Assembly (NCBI RefSeq): GCF_009730915.1
Contig: NC_052484.1
Coordinates: 1,987,326 to 2,051,325 of the forward strand
DNA: 64,000 nt
Direction: 5' to 3'
Origin: Dioscorea cayenensis subsp. rotundata
Taxonomy: Eukaryota > Streptophyta > Magnoliopsida > Dioscoreales > Dioscoreaceae
Shown here: piece by piece, positions 12,401 through 23,059 of the stretch
Layout of the letters: every line of letters begins with the position of its first letter
Numbering within the stretch: the stretch's first letter is position 1
The notes under the pieces: model-generated
Databases searched by the model: none
What the model was told of the DNA's origin: nothing
The model's input: only the letters and a program-made list of their open reading frames with translations
Translations under genes and position numbers: made by a program

Positions 12401-12424
12401 TGTTACAGAAGCAAGAATCTGCAT
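9404..12424 (-). CDS. RLP2: EIX2-like LRR receptor-like protein, MQI type, intact
   Basis: Intronless 1006-residue receptor-like protein. Signal peptide about residues 1-28 (MQILASVTFLLILSSFCC). The N-terminal cap has the WEGSDCCNWKGVTC cysteines, followed by an LRR array of the plant LxxLxLxxNxLxGxIP type. A non-LRR island spans about 743-798 (NERMLEDMQ to EYSQN), then four more LRRs and GNPGLCGPPLNKC. An acidic juxtamembrane stretch (DGDDECESEK) precedes a membrane helix at about 943-964 with GxxxG spacing (GIVLGFVAG). The 42-residue cytoplasmic tail carries AYFEF, a YxxPhi motif, and ends DEDDEEDETNSLMY. There is no kinase domain. EIX-type RLPs sit in the plasma membrane, bind extracellular ligands and signal through SOBIR1/BAK1-type kinases; the tyrosine motif is linked to endocytosis in tomato EIX2. 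Which ligand this one binds cannot be read from sequence. It is the inverted counterpart of RLP4. Confidence 0.95.
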   Translation of the reverse strand: MQILASVTFLLILSSFCCFIIIPSLCSESLNTRCIESEKNSLLDFKSSLKDPHNLLSSWEGSDCCNWKGVTCNNETNHVVSLNLGYWHLFNGLSTAWRIGGEISPSLIGLNDLNHLDLSFNDFGGIAVPEFIGSMKKLSYLSLSNAGFSGRIPYQLGNLSSLRYLDLNSFYYFHDLYVDSLDWLSRLSSLQYLDMNSVNLENVGDWFVSINLIPSLSVLKLPHCKLKEFPLSFSFRNFTSLTYLDLSNNEFYSPLPNWLFNLSSLQYLNLQFNQFQGSMPDEFARMTSLEVIQLGKNELVGSIPRTISLLCKLRTLDLSSNNITGDTASLAEISVGCAGNSLEVLNLRNNNLTGNLSDWLVNFKRLDTLDLGHNSLNGQIPVSIGKLSALKYLMLTANGFNGTLPESIGQLSELILLDLSFNSLNGVVSEFHFANLSKLEQLSLASTSLAFRMNSSWIPPFQLKLIGLRLCKLGPKFPSWLWTQKDYGVLDLSNTEIEDVAPNWIWNLSEKILMLDLSHNLISGNLPATLGFASISILDLSNNKFEGTLPTLSSSMEYLDLSNNMFTGNILRFVSYRLPILSHLFLSNNHLSGPIPSSICQDVELYAMDLSNNQLSGELPTCLSDMLTLTALNLANNNLSGEIPSTLGSIKGLRTLHLGGNHFKGELPTALQNCTILVTLDLGENEISGSIPAWIGELLPFLRILRLRSNFFNGTIPSQLSRLSSLQILDLANNSLSGTIPPSFSNITAIAQTHKPNERMLEDMQGAVQSSVDNYGPTGYIESVLVVMKGAEREYSQNLQYVASIDLSNNQLTGQFPKELGDLIGLQNLNLSSNQLTGKIPDEIGKLKLLESLDLSMNGFTSSIPTSISVLTLLSHLNLSYNNLSGRIPSGYQLQTLDYNSYLGNPGLCGPPLNKCGSNKTVFSIILACTDGDDECESEKLGLYLGIVLGFVAGFWVIWGVLLFTENLSEAYFEFIDELLDKLPFARKMDRYDEDDEEDETNSLMY

Positions 12425-12531
12425 GGTTTCATGAACATGAAATATGTGGTGTTGGCAATAATTAAGTTTGTGATAAAATGTTAAGGAAGAGATTTTGTTT
12501 GTTTTTTATTTAATTGATTAATGGTTGACAA
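12425..12531 (-). promoter_or_regulatory. Conserved 5' block of MQI-type RLP genes
   Basis: About 93 nt upstream of the RLP2 ATG, the word TTGTCAACCATTAAT (minus strand, 12531-12517) recurs at the same distance before RLP3 and, with one change, before RLP4. It contains a reversed TTGAC core, the W-box core bound by WRKY factors. Conservation may reflect only recent duplication. Confidence 0.4.
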
Positions 12532-12785
12532 ATTCATACTTTGCTTTGTACCTGGTGGGAATTTTCAACTATTATATCATGCTTGACAGAAGCCATTTTC
12601 ATTCATTAAAAAAATTGACTTGTAGCGTAGCCAACAGGATAAGAATTTTTTTTTTAATTAAAAAAAAAGAAAGAAAGATGGATGTTTATATATTCAAATC
12701 TATTTTACGTGTTCATATTATTTGGATTTGATATAACTCAGAACTATAATTGTTTAGACTAGAGAACCTGGTTTATATATTCAAA

Positions 12786-12982
12786 CAATGACGGACTCAG
12801 AAATTTGGTACAATCCGGACTTAAATAAAAATCCATGTTCGTGATACATATACTGTGTCCCAACCATGGCTTCACTTTGGGCTTGTTTTTTCTCAACTCA
12901 AATTTAAACTTTGCTGGATAGAATTTTTCTAAAGTTTTTTGGTCGGTCAGCCCGGATTGCCACCCATGTGGGTCCACCCCTG
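12786..12982. mobile_element. hAT-type MITE, 197 bp, with perfect 8-bp target duplication
   Basis: Direct flanks TATTCAAA at 12778-12785 and 12983-12990 are identical, as expected of hAT insertion. The ends resemble each other inverted: left CAATGACGGACTCAG, right (reversed) CAGGGGTGGACCCAC, close to the common plant hAT terminus CAGGGGCGGA. It carries no transposase. Confidence 0.85.
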
Positions 12983-12990
12983 TATTCAAA

Positions 12991-13665
12991 TCTATATTTT
13001 TTTAAATTATTTTATCGAGAGTTCATTGTGAATAGAAGCCAAAAGTTGTGGAAGTTTTACATAAGTTTTGGTGAAGTGATTCTATTTAAAATTTTAATTC
13101 ATAAAAATAAAATTATAATAATAATAAATAGCTTGAAATTGTGTTATTATATATAAAAAAAATTACTTAATCAAGTTTTTTTAAAAAAACTTTTTGCACA
13201 TTAAAAAATATCAGTTTTAAATGATAAATATATTATTTATTTAAAAGTGCAAAAAAAAGGGGGAAAAACAAAAAAAAATCACCTTTGTATGAGATTTTAA
13301 TGGCCATATTAATGAGTTTGAATGATCAATTGCACACAAGTCAAAATAATACAGCTTTAGATATGACTGAAATCACAGCTCAAACGGTTGGTTTCAAATT
13401 GGTCAAAGTCTAAAAATTTGGTCAAAAAAAGCATATTAACCAATATTTCATACTCAACCCCAATTATTTGCTATCAAATTCTAATAATAAAAATTGGTGA
13501 GTTGTTTATTATACGACTTTTTAGTTCATATAAATATAAATTTTTCCCATGTAATGGTTTTTTTTCACATGCGATAAGTGCCATTAGAGGATTAAACATT
13601 TAACCCACACATACTCATGGGTGATAATAGGTGCGAGTTGTAAACTCCGAATCTATAACAATAGT
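12991..13665. other. AT-rich intergenic filler
   Basis: Long A/T-runs; nothing recognised. Open frames here are short and of low complexity. Confidence 0.5.
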
Positions 13666-16269
13666 TGTCACGCCCCAAACCCAGCTCTATGGACTTGGGA
13701 CGCCGACAAACGGCCGTACATCTACAAGGCCGAAACCATGTAGGCATACAAGGCTTGAAAACCTGATCCAAAACAGAACAAAAAATCAAACTCAGTGGAT
13801 TGCAAAAAACAATATAAACTTATACAAATAAAACATAGCCCCACAAAAACCGGGACTTAATACATGCTAATACTCGACGATTGCCTAACGATCCCCGCTA
13901 AGCTATCCGCCACTCAACTCTACTCTTGATCTGTAAAGATATTAAACAAAAAATTATGAGCTTGACAGCCCAATAAGCACCCACTAAAAAAAATTATAGG
14001 GATCATTTACAAAAATAAAAAATTATCAAAATCAAAATCAGAAATCAAATTTATTTCAAATAAACATAGATGTCAAAACCAAGCATATAGGTCCCCCAAA
14101 CAACTATTGCCAAAACAAAATAACAGAACTCATATATTTATCCTCGGTGACCCGAGCCAGGATATCAGAACTCATAAGTTTACCCTCGGTGACCAGAGCC
14201 AGATTTATCAGAGGCCGTTATTCTTCACCGACGGAAAGCGGTGGGAAACTATAGTTTCTATATCAGAGTACATGTCGACACGGTCAGTGTTTAACCCCTA
14301 GTGACAGGGTTATTGCAAAGTTAGTTTGGGGACTACGAGTACTTTGTCAAAATATTTCATGTTCACAAAACAATAAACTATCAAAATTCATACTGGGCAA
14401 AATGCAAGTAATTTGCAGTTACATGATCCCATTTTTATCATATCAAAATAATCCAGTTAATTGAATCCAAACATGAACCGATAATAAAGAAAAACACAAT
14501 AGTAATTAATCAGAAAGTAAATAGATATCTGGAATTAAAAAATTAAGTAATCCAAATGTAAATAAATAATTTAAACCTTTCAGATAATTCTAATCTAAAA
14601 TAAAATATCATTAACCGGAACTTTAAAATAATTTAAAACAATTCCAAATAATAATAATAAATAAATAATTCAAAAATATAAATAAATACATAAAAATCAT
14701 TATTTTTTTCTCAAAAATTTTTCGGATGTTCAGAAAAACTAAAAGTATATACATATAATATGATTTATATGTGGGATACTTACTGGGATTAATGACCAGT
14801 ATTTTTTTGAATTCTTATACCAATTGAGTATTTCTCAGGAAGTCCTAATTTGGGAATAACCCATCGAATTACAAGTAAACAAATTTAAAAATTCACACGA
14901 ATGCAAAAAAACAAATCAAACATTAACAAAAATTACCAAGGTCAAGACCAATAACCAATTCACCTACAAACCTTAAAAATTAAAAATTAGCGTAACTTTT
15001 GCAAATTCTAACCCAAATCAAAAAAATTTCAAACTTATGAGAAAAACTAGGCATCTTCATCTAAAAACATATCCAAACCTCAATGATTTGAGACCTCACG
15101 AATTTAAGCCACCGAGTATTAAAAAAATCATACTTATGTAAACCAACAGTTCAGACATGCCTATTCCAATAAAAAATATCTCACAACATATAACTTCAAA
15201 AGTAATACAATCTTACTGACAATAAGATAACTCAGAAATGAACAACTTTTTTGTGTTTTTACCATATCCAATTCAATCTTCATGATCATAAAAAATTGCC
15301 ATAATTCTTCAGGCTATGCACAGAAATATCATCCGAGACACTTATACCAATAGGGCTATATCTCACAAACTACAGATGCATAAAATCTAAAATTTTGCAG
15401 GTATTTAGTTAACATCAAAATATATAACTTTTTTATATTACTCTTCTCCAAATTCCATATACAAGACCATCAAATTGTCTAAGCAATCGTTATGTTCTCT
15501 GCAGAAATAGTATTGAGCACACCTATAGAAATCTGATCATATCTCACAATTTACATGGCTAAAAATTCTGAAATTTTGCAGAGTCAAATATAACATCGTC
15601 CTATATAACTTTATTATATAAATATAAATCTAAAACAGAACTTAAAATTATGAAAATAATAAAAAACTGTTCAAGGGCTGAACAGAAATACTGTTCGCGT
15701 CACCTGCGTCTAAAAATTTATAATTTGCAGGATACTACTCCAAAAATTTTGAAATTTGGTAGAAAGCTAAACAAGATCTCGATCTACAATTTTTCTATTT
15801 TGATCTCTTTTAAATTCCATCTCTAGATCTTCGAAATAAATTAGAGATCTCTACTGTGCTAATAGGGACTTTCTGAATTTTATCCTCAAATTAAAATCAA
15901 ATAAATTCTCACCAAACCCTAACCCTAACTAGTAACATGTCACAAACAAGCATAAGAAAGAGAAATAACAAAATAACTCAGAACCTTACCTCAACAATAA
16001 CAGTGAAATGAAATCTGTGACGATGAGACCCTTCTCCCGTCCTCGTCGCCGACACCACCCGCAAAAAGGAAGAGAAAGAGATGAGGTAAGTCTCTCTCTC
16101 TCTCGTTTTATTTTCCCCTAAGATTTAAAACCGAAGAAGCTGAAGAGACGGCTAGGATTTTGAAAATAAACAAAAACAAAATCAATGGCTAAGACTAAAA
16201 GTAAAACCAACAACTAGGATTAAAAGATAAAAGCAGTGGCTAGGATTTGATTAAGTGGTGGGCCTCACA
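13666..16269. mobile_element. LTR-like segment, about 2.6 kb, TGTCACGCCCC...CTCACA ends
   Basis: Begins TGTCACGCCCCAAACCC and ends GGTGGGCCTCACA, so it has TG...CA ends with imperfect inverted similarity, as in long LTRs of plant Ty3/gypsy elements. No gag or pol coding was seen, so if real it is a solo LTR or a non-autonomous remnant. The 5-bp flanks (ATAGT and GATCC) do not match, so the right boundary is uncertain. The interior is AT-rich with several copies of ATATCTCACAA-like words, and a CT-rich stretch near 16090. Confidence 0.45.
14124..14203. repeat. Two-copy tandem repeat, about 38-39 bp unit
   Basis: CAGAACTCATA followed by CCTCGGTGACC and GAGCCAG occurs twice in succession (about 14124-14163 and 14164-14203) inside the LTR-like segment. 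A third partial echo, TTCTTCACCGACGG, follows at 14221. Confidence 0.6.
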
Positions 16270-16837
16270 GATCCATTATTATAATTATTTCAAACAAAAC
16301 TCGAACTTGAGACACTTATACGTCTCACTTATTTTTCTCAGTGGAGTCAATATATTGTACTATGCACCCTTAGATATATTATGTCTAAAGTTTTACAAAA
16401 TTAAATGAAAAAAAAATTTATAATATTTATTGTAACATAGAAAATTTATATTTTATTTTAAAAATATCTTTTATAATTTAATAATTATTAGTTATTAAAT
16501 TGAAGATAATAAAAAAAATTTACAATTTTAGAAGAATTTATTGAGTTGCATGCCATTAGGGAGATGGAAGGATAAATTTTTTTGGGATCAGAAATTTTTA
16601 AAAAAATAATATGAAAAAAAGAATTTAAAAACACAACAAATAAGAAAGCATTAAATTTGATCTCTTATGTTAATCTAAATGGGGGGCATTCCGGACAAAT
16701 GGGCAAAGAAAAGCAAAGGTTGGTACACTAACTTTTGCTCTAAAAATTCATTCTATTATTAAAAAGTTAATGAAAAACAAATATTATATTCATTGAAAGC
16801 TAAGAAAGATTTTAGTATTAATTATTTTTAATTTTAG
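16270..16837. other. AT-rich intergenic filler
   Basis: No gene or clear repeat recognised. Confidence 0.5.
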
Positions 16838-17689
16838 ATGAATTGCCAAAAAAAACCCCAACTTTGCCATATTACAAAAAAAAACTCCATAGTTTTGCAA
16901 TCCCCAAAAACCACTTCCTTTTACACTCCATGATTTTCAAACCCCCAAAGTACGTAACGGCATTAAACGGAGTGTTTTTTAAATTTTATGGACGAAAATG
17001 CCCTTGCACGAGAAGTCATGGCTGCACCCATTTCGGCGTTGTGAGAGGAAGTGGGTGGGCTTTTCTTAGGGCTACAACTGCTTGTCTTCTCTCAACTCGC
17101 GTCTCCAGCTCTTCCCTTTTCACTGGCGTCTCGAAGGAGAAGTCCCGCGCAAGTATTCGGCATTTCATCACTTTGCAGTCTAAGGTATTGATTATGGTTT
17201 TTGTTAACTATTCTGTTACGAAGAGACATTTTTCGGTTTTGTTTTGTGATTTTGTTTTTCTTGGAAGACATTGAAGTCTGCATGGAGATTTATCGACTGG
17301 GGTTTTGTTAGTCTGCAGGGAGATCTCTCGGCTAGGGTTTTGTTTTGTTTTACATTTTCGTCAGTGTACACGATCGAAATGGTTTTTCGATTGTTGTGAT
17401 TTGAGTAATGTTTATAATCTACGTTTACCCTTTCAGTTGATATGGTTGCAGTTGTAAAAATGAGGTCTACGTTTAAATAATGAGTTTTTACCGTTTAAGT
17501 TTTGTCGTCTCCGTTTAACTATTTGTATCTCTGTTTAATAATATAGGTCTCTGTCTAACAAATGATATCAATGTTTAAGAATTGAGAGTTTAACGCTTAA
17601 CAACTTATATTTCCGCTTATCAATTTGTGAATACTGATGTCTGAATGTGCTATTATTGTCGCAGGCTTGTGATTATGGTGGTCAATCTA

Positions 17690-19802
17690 GTTAATGGACG
17701 ATGCTACATGACACCCGAGTAGTGGAAACCGTGGTCGAATTGAAAGTTCACATGATCCTCGACATCGGGAGATCATCCGAAGGGACACCGCTCACAGACA
17801 TTCTATCGAGTTGGAAGTCGTATTCTAAGAGCGGGCCCTTCTTGATTCTCTGTTGCAAAGGTACGATAGCCGCACCAATAAATTCAGGATCGGGGAAAAC
17901 ATGCTGACTTTTAGGCTTGAAGATGTGGCCCTCGTTCTTGGTCTGCGTTGCGATGGAGACGCAGTTGTGTTTTAGAAGAAGAAAACACGCTCAGCTTTCG
18001 AAGAGAGGTATTTATCAAAAACGTACGAGAGACACAGAGACTTCATCAGGAGCACTCTTTAGTAACTCGTTCGTCGAGGGAGAAGAAGAAAAATTTTTGC
18101 CAAACCATCGATGGTGTACCTCCCTAGGTACAATCCTCTTCCCAAATACGTCCCCGCTCGGTTCCCTAACTCGGATCGCTGATTATGTCGATGATCTACC
18201 CGCCATGGGGCGATACGCATAGGGCGCAGGCGACGCACAAGTGGCTTGTGGAGGACATTCCACAAGCCGCCGCTCGAGTGTAATCCAGATGCGCGGGGAA
18301 GAAGACCAACATCGGGTATGTTAAGGGTTGCACGGTCGCGCTTACATCTGGTTTTACGAGCTGACCGGAATCGGAAAGAAAGATCGTTTCTGCAAGATCC
18401 CAAGAATGCTGTGCTACGGTGAAAATACTTACCGGAAGCAAGCGACGATAGAAACGAGTTTGTCATCTCTCGAAGGAAAAGAGGTAATAATTCAAAAATA
18501 ATGTGTTTAATCGTAGACGTTAATGTTTAAAAATATTATTTACCGTTTAACTTTGTTCATCTACTGTTTAATCCGTTTCTTTAATGTTTAAATATTTTGT
18601 TCTCCGTTTAACCTAATACGCTATAACGTTTAAATATATAAGTTACATGTTTAAATATAGTTTTTATTGTTTAAACTGAATGATTTCGTTAAGATTGTTT
18701 GGTTTACACATGTTAGTTTCCTGAGCTGGTTCCAGCGAATGCTGATGAAGAAATATTTGTTCGGGCCAACCGTCGGTTGGATGCTATTGCTCCGGAACCG
18801 CTTGCTCGAAGGCAAAATGAGAGGGCAACCTCTTCCGTGCGCGCTCGACGCCGTTCTCCTACTTCCAGCCCAAAACGCGCACACATTCCTCGAGGCCGGA
18901 GAAGCCCTCGCCTACCCCGCCCGACCGTGGCAGCGCCCCGCCGGCACTAGGCGAGGATGTCACTGCAACTCTTCTGCAGGCTTGCCAGATTTTGATGACC
19001 GAGTTCCCTCGGCTTGTCACTCGGGTTAAGGCATCGGAAGGCCGATCACACTCACAATCGACTGCGCCTTCCCTCCAAACAAATGAAGCACCCGGGACGG
19101 ACGCGCAGTCAGAATTTGACGACAAGGACATCATCGGGGTGGCCATTCGAAGGCGGCCTCATTTGAAGAGGCTTGCAAAAAAGAGAAAAACAATAATGCC
19201 TCCGTCTCTACCGCCGGCTGATGATGAAACAATAACAGCACCATCGGCGGCTGATGGTGTTACCGTTGATGACATGCCTGTCATGGCGGAGGAGATCGCA
19301 GATGACGCTGAGATTGCCGCGGTGGATAAGATCATTGACTATGTTGTTAACGACAGCATGAACCCTGTGGAACTGGCGTCTGACAGTGCGGCATCAAAGA
19401 TGGACACAATCCATGAAGAATAACAACCAGCCAACGTTGTGTCTGCCATTGATGTTGTTGCCATGGCCGCGGCTGAGAAGGTCGTTGACTCTATCCTCAA
19501 CGAACTCGAAGTCACGGTGGAACCAACGGCCGACCGTGCCACATCGAAGGCAGACACAATCCCACAATAACAAGAAAGCATGTAAGGAAGTGTCTCCCGT
19601 TGATGCTGCGGTCATGCCCCCATCGAAGGAAGGGAATGCCGCCGAAATGGAGACGAGAGAGAAGAACAATGCCAATAAAAAATTAGAAGAAGTTCGGAAA
19701 GTCTTCATTCCGAAGAAGAAAAAATACGTTGGCCAATCGAGCCTCAACAAGTACCAGCAGGAGTTGATAAGGATCTTCCTCAACTGGCTTATGGACAAGT
19801 AA
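17690..19802 (+). pseudogene. Plant mobile domain (PMD) coding relic of the MULE
   Basis: Recognisable PMD (aminotransferase-like plant mobile domain) peptides occur in changing frames. RYDSRTNKFRIGEN leads into LTFRLEDVALVLGLRCDG near 17850-17952. LGTILFPNTS and ADYVDDLPAMGRYA follow near 18130-18222. ATHKWLVEDIPQAAARV follows one base out of frame, after an extra A in GCATAGGGCGCAG (18220-18232). YGENTYRKQATIETSLSSLE is at 18418-18477. Further on come RANRRLDAIAPEPLARRQ (about 18760) and an acidic, low-complexity linker (18992-19423). The last part ends VGQSSLNKYQQELIRIFLNW at 19802. Multiple stops and shifts make it non-functional. PMD proteins include MAIN/MAIL-type factors and many transposon-borne copies; the transposon context decides here. 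Confidence 0.78.
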
Positions 19803-20095
19803 GTTTGAAGTTTTTTTGGTATTGTTTAAACTATTATATGTTAGCATTTAAGTAAGAGCGTTAACGTCTAACCATCACAGATAGCATTTAAACTATTACA
19901 TGTTACCCTTTAAGTATTACAGTTAACATTCAAACATTCAATATAGCATTTAAATATATAGATGTTAACCTTTAACTATTATACGTTACCATTTAATTTA
20001 TATCGTTAACATTTAAATATTTTACCTAGAATTTTAAATCTTGTTGTATCAGTTAAATATTTACAATATTGTTTACGTATTTATGTTCCGTTCAA

Positions 20096-20757
20096 CCATA
20101 GCACTGTCGTGTGGAAGAATGACTCGTCGAGACCACACGGTCCAGATCTATTCGACTCGCTTTGAGGGGAAGGAGATGGTTGCGGGATGATATGATGGGA
20201 CGCTTTTCGTATGTATATTGCAAAAAGTCGATGAGCGTAGTGCCATATCGTTATAAGAAGCGCCTCCATTACACGACCACTGGCGCTGTTCATGTCAAAG
20301 CAGGGCGACGACGCACATGAATCCACTATGGCTATGATCGGAGATGCCACGCTCAACTTGCATGAAGTTGACATTGTCATCCTCTCGATAATTATGAGTG
20401 GCCACTTCCATGTCGTCGTCCTTGACAATGACAAACAAGAATACATGCATTGTTCTTCATGCCAAAGTGAGGAATACGATAAAAACGCGCTAGAAATGGT
20501 AAGTGCTTTAATAATTTGTGTTTGAGTAATAGTGTTCGGTAAATAATTGGCATTCTAATATCAACTTGTATACCTCGACAGCGGAACCTATTCGACCTTT
20601 GTATCGACATGGAGTTGGGCGAGTCGGCGACCGTAAAGTTCCCGCTTGTTCATGACACTGAAACCCCACGACAAAAAAAGGAAGTGTCGACTGCAGCGTC
20701 TATGTCATGCGGTTTATCGAGCAGTTACTCGCCGATGAGAAGCTACGGCTACCGTAG
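20096..20757 (+). pseudogene. Ulp1-like cysteine protease (C48) domain relic
   Basis: GHFHVVVLDNDKQEYMHCSS (20399-20458) carries the catalytic histidine context of Ulp1/SENP proteases. An intron follows (GT at 20499, AG before 20582). The second exon leads to DCSVYVMRFIEQLLADE, with the presumed catalytic cysteine codon at 20702-20704. The usual DCG has become DCS. The two parts are out of frame by one base, explained by an A7 tract at 20683-20689 where A8 restores the family reading. Stops near 20160-20230 also interrupt the N-terminal side. In intact form such proteins cleave SUMO-like conjugates; in plant MULEs their role is unknown. Together with the PMD relic upstream it probably formed one gene. 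Confidence 0.8.
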
Positions 20758-21416
20758 ACAGACGTCCCTTATTTGCGATTAAAGTATGTTTCCTGCATAC
20801 TTAAGGAGGGGAGGGCAGCCGGCATCACTGCCAAAGGGGAGTGTTCGCAAGCGGGTTCATAGTCATTGTATACGTTCTTTAGTTTCAAATGTAAACCAGT
20901 TTAAATTCAATTCATTTTTCCGAAGAACATGACAAATTTTGTCAATGTAAATTTATATGTATCTATATTTATATACTTGACTCTTTCTTTAACAATCCAG
21001 TTTCATTGTTTAACTTGCACTTTCATTGTTTAATTATAAGTTTCATTGTTTAATTATCCATGTTACAGTTTAAGACGAGCTAGTCACTTGCGAAAATAAC
21101 TATCGACCGTTTAAACTAACAACGTCTCTACTTAAATATATGTGTTAACTGCAAGAATAATGTTTTCTCTGCTTTAAAAAAATGAAAAAGTTGGCACACA
21201 AGTAACTTTGTTTCTTTGTAAAAAAATCAGTCGTTTTTACAATGAAATGTACTTAAAATACAAATCTCTGATAGAAATAGAATGTTCACGTAAGACAATA
21301 CAATACAACATTCATTTTCTTATTAAATATCAATGTAATTACAATGGCATATACAAATCTCTGAAAAAAAAATAGAATGTTCACGTTAGGGCAATACAAA
21401 AAAATCTCGCTTTAAG

Positions 21417-21740
21417 CTTCAAACTCTCCGCTTTAACGCATCGACGTAACCATCACGGACCTCGTAATCGTCCCAAGTACACCTCGAATAGGGTGTCCAG
21501 AACACTCGCTCCAGTCAGACCACATTTTCTTCTAGATCAAGTCCTTTTTAAAGGATATGTGATGAGCCTTCTTATGGTAATCATCCACAATCAACTTGTA
21601 AGTGAAACCTTCTTTTATTGACAAAGTCGAAACGCACTTCCGTCATTGCTTACTCGTAGAGCAAGAAGGCGAGCATTTCGACTTGGCCAAGAAAAAGCAA
21701 GTTTTCACCTACATGTTGTTTATGGATGACGTACCAGAGG
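21417..21740 (-). pseudogene. Unidentified minus-strand coding relic within the MULE
   Basis: One frame on the minus strand reads coherently for about 90 residues with only a few stops: RKCVSTLSIKEG, FTYKLIVDDYHKKAHHISF, KKDLI-stop-KKMWSDWSEC, GVLGTITRSVMVTSMR. The upstream part is cysteine-rich (CFFLAKSKCSPSC). I do not recognise the family. It lies downstream of the transposase relic on the same strand and may be an accessory MULE gene. Confidence 0.45.
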
Positions 21741-22182
21741 AAAACAATCATGACACATCCTGTAAAAAGTCTCTGATCTAAATAATGTGGTTTGAATGGA
21801 GCGAATGTTGTGAACACCAAGTCTTCGACTCGACAGGATGACCATCACACAAGAAGAAGAGGAAGGAGAGTGGTTGTATGTTCAACAAAATGGTTCTTCC
21901 TTCCCATTTATACTGCGAAATCCAACAGCCTGCTGCCGCTTCGGCTTCCGATTTTAATGAAGGCCGGCAGTGGAAACGCTTGGGGAGCCGAGCGTGTATT
22001 AATTACGTTTGGGGGACCAAAGGCATAGTCACGTTGTATATTTTAAGCGGATTCAAATGTATTTTAAACGATAAATTAAAAAGTTAAACAGAGAAGCAAA
22101 TATTTAAACTGTAATAGATATATTTAAATATAAAGTTCAATATTTAAATAATAATAAGAAGTATATACATAATACACAATGC

Positions 22183-22345
22183 CTACTCGGCAACAGATTC
22201 ATTGCACGATCTGCGATTGTGACCAGAAGCGTGGCAATGGCTACAAGGCACCTCACGGACCTCGGACGCTTACGACTCGATCCTCTTTCGTCTAGGACGC
22301 CCAGGTTGCCTTCTCGTCTGCGATTTTCGTCCGTTGTCACAGGCG
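22183..22345 (-). pseudogene. MURA-type transposase C-terminal end (zinc knuckle)
   Basis: The minus strand reads TRRQPGRPRRKRIES, one stop, then ASEVREVPCSHCHASGHNRR and SCNESVAE, with a terminal TAG at 22183-22185. CSHCHASGHNRRSC is a CX2CX4HX4C zinc knuckle preceded by a GRPRRKR basic patch, the standard C-terminal arrangement of plant MULE transposases. The rest of the transposase is absent, since the element's end lies only about 400 bp further on. Confidence 0.75.
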
Positions 22346-22750
22346 GTCACAAACAACAGCGGCATTGCAAGCCCTCTTGAACCCCACAATACACGCACTG
22401 AAAGAAAAGAATGCACGCTTAAACACCAAATGAGAAGAAGAAAAAGAAGAACAAGAACAAGAATAACAAGATATGAGCATTCTAAACTTTATTTGAGAAA
22501 AAGCAAGCAAGAGGCAAAAAAAATTGCAAAACTATGAATAAATTTCGGACATTATATGATTGGGCGCCATTTTTCCCTCCTTTTGCAAGGGCAAAAATGA
22601 AATTTTATATCATAAACCTACTTCAACTTACTGGCGGGGGGTTAAAGGGAATGTAAAATATAACGGAGGGCTGTCGGGGTGTGTAAAAGTTAGATGGGGT
22701 TTTTGGGAAGTTTTAAAAATTACGATGGATGAACAATAATTTTCCCAAAA

Positions 22751-23040
22751 TTTAAACTAATTATATTTTTAAAATAATTTCTCACTTCAACCCTGTTCAA
22801 ATATCTGAGAAAATTAGGGAGTTTTATAGATAATTTCAATTTGGATCGGACTTGGAAACTAAATCCAAACCTGGTTGAACCTAACCATGATTGAAAAATC
22901 TTCAAATTTCAACGGTTTCCAATCTCGTCAACGAACGTGGACCGTTGACCCTCGTTGTCAGTGACCTATTCAATCCACCGTACACGTGGCTAAAATCTAA
23001 TTTGTTTCAATCCCGAGACAATCAAACGGTCGAGATCCAC
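22751..23040. other. Short intergenic stretch before the SRP-receptor gene
   Basis: AT-rich DNA passing into the SRP-receptor promoter. Contains ACACGTGGC (22982-22990), a G-box-like core. No gene. Confidence 0.4.
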
Positions 23041-23051
23041 TCAAACCATCC

Positions 23052-23059
23052 TATATAAA
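23052..23059 (+). promoter_or_regulatory. TATA box of the SRP-receptor gene
   Basis: TATATAAA about 170 bp before the start codon, in a locally GC-richer setting. A 5'-UTR intron is likely: GT-containing AAAGGTACTA near 23100, and TTTGCTGCAG ending at 23229, directly before the ATG. Confidence 0.55.

Larger units (their letters stand above)
16838..22750. mobile_element. Mutator-like element (MULE) with PMD and Ulp1 relics, about 5.9 kb
   Basis: The element is bounded by long, decayed inverted repeats of about 170 bp. Left AAAAAACCCCAACTTTGCC matches reversed right CCCAAAAACCCCATCTAAC, and the inner words AAAATGCCCTTGCACGAG (left) and TTTTTGCCCTTGCAAAAGG (right, reversed) sit equally far from the ends. 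Inside are plus-strand coding remnants for a plant mobile domain protein and a Ulp1-like protease. On the minus strand are a MURA-transposase C-terminus and another short relic. The interior is GC-richer than its surroundings. A 9-bp target duplication was not found by eye, so exact ends are approximate. MULEs with Ulp1-like protease genes are a known plant group (Kaonashi-type); this copy is dead. Confidence 0.8.
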
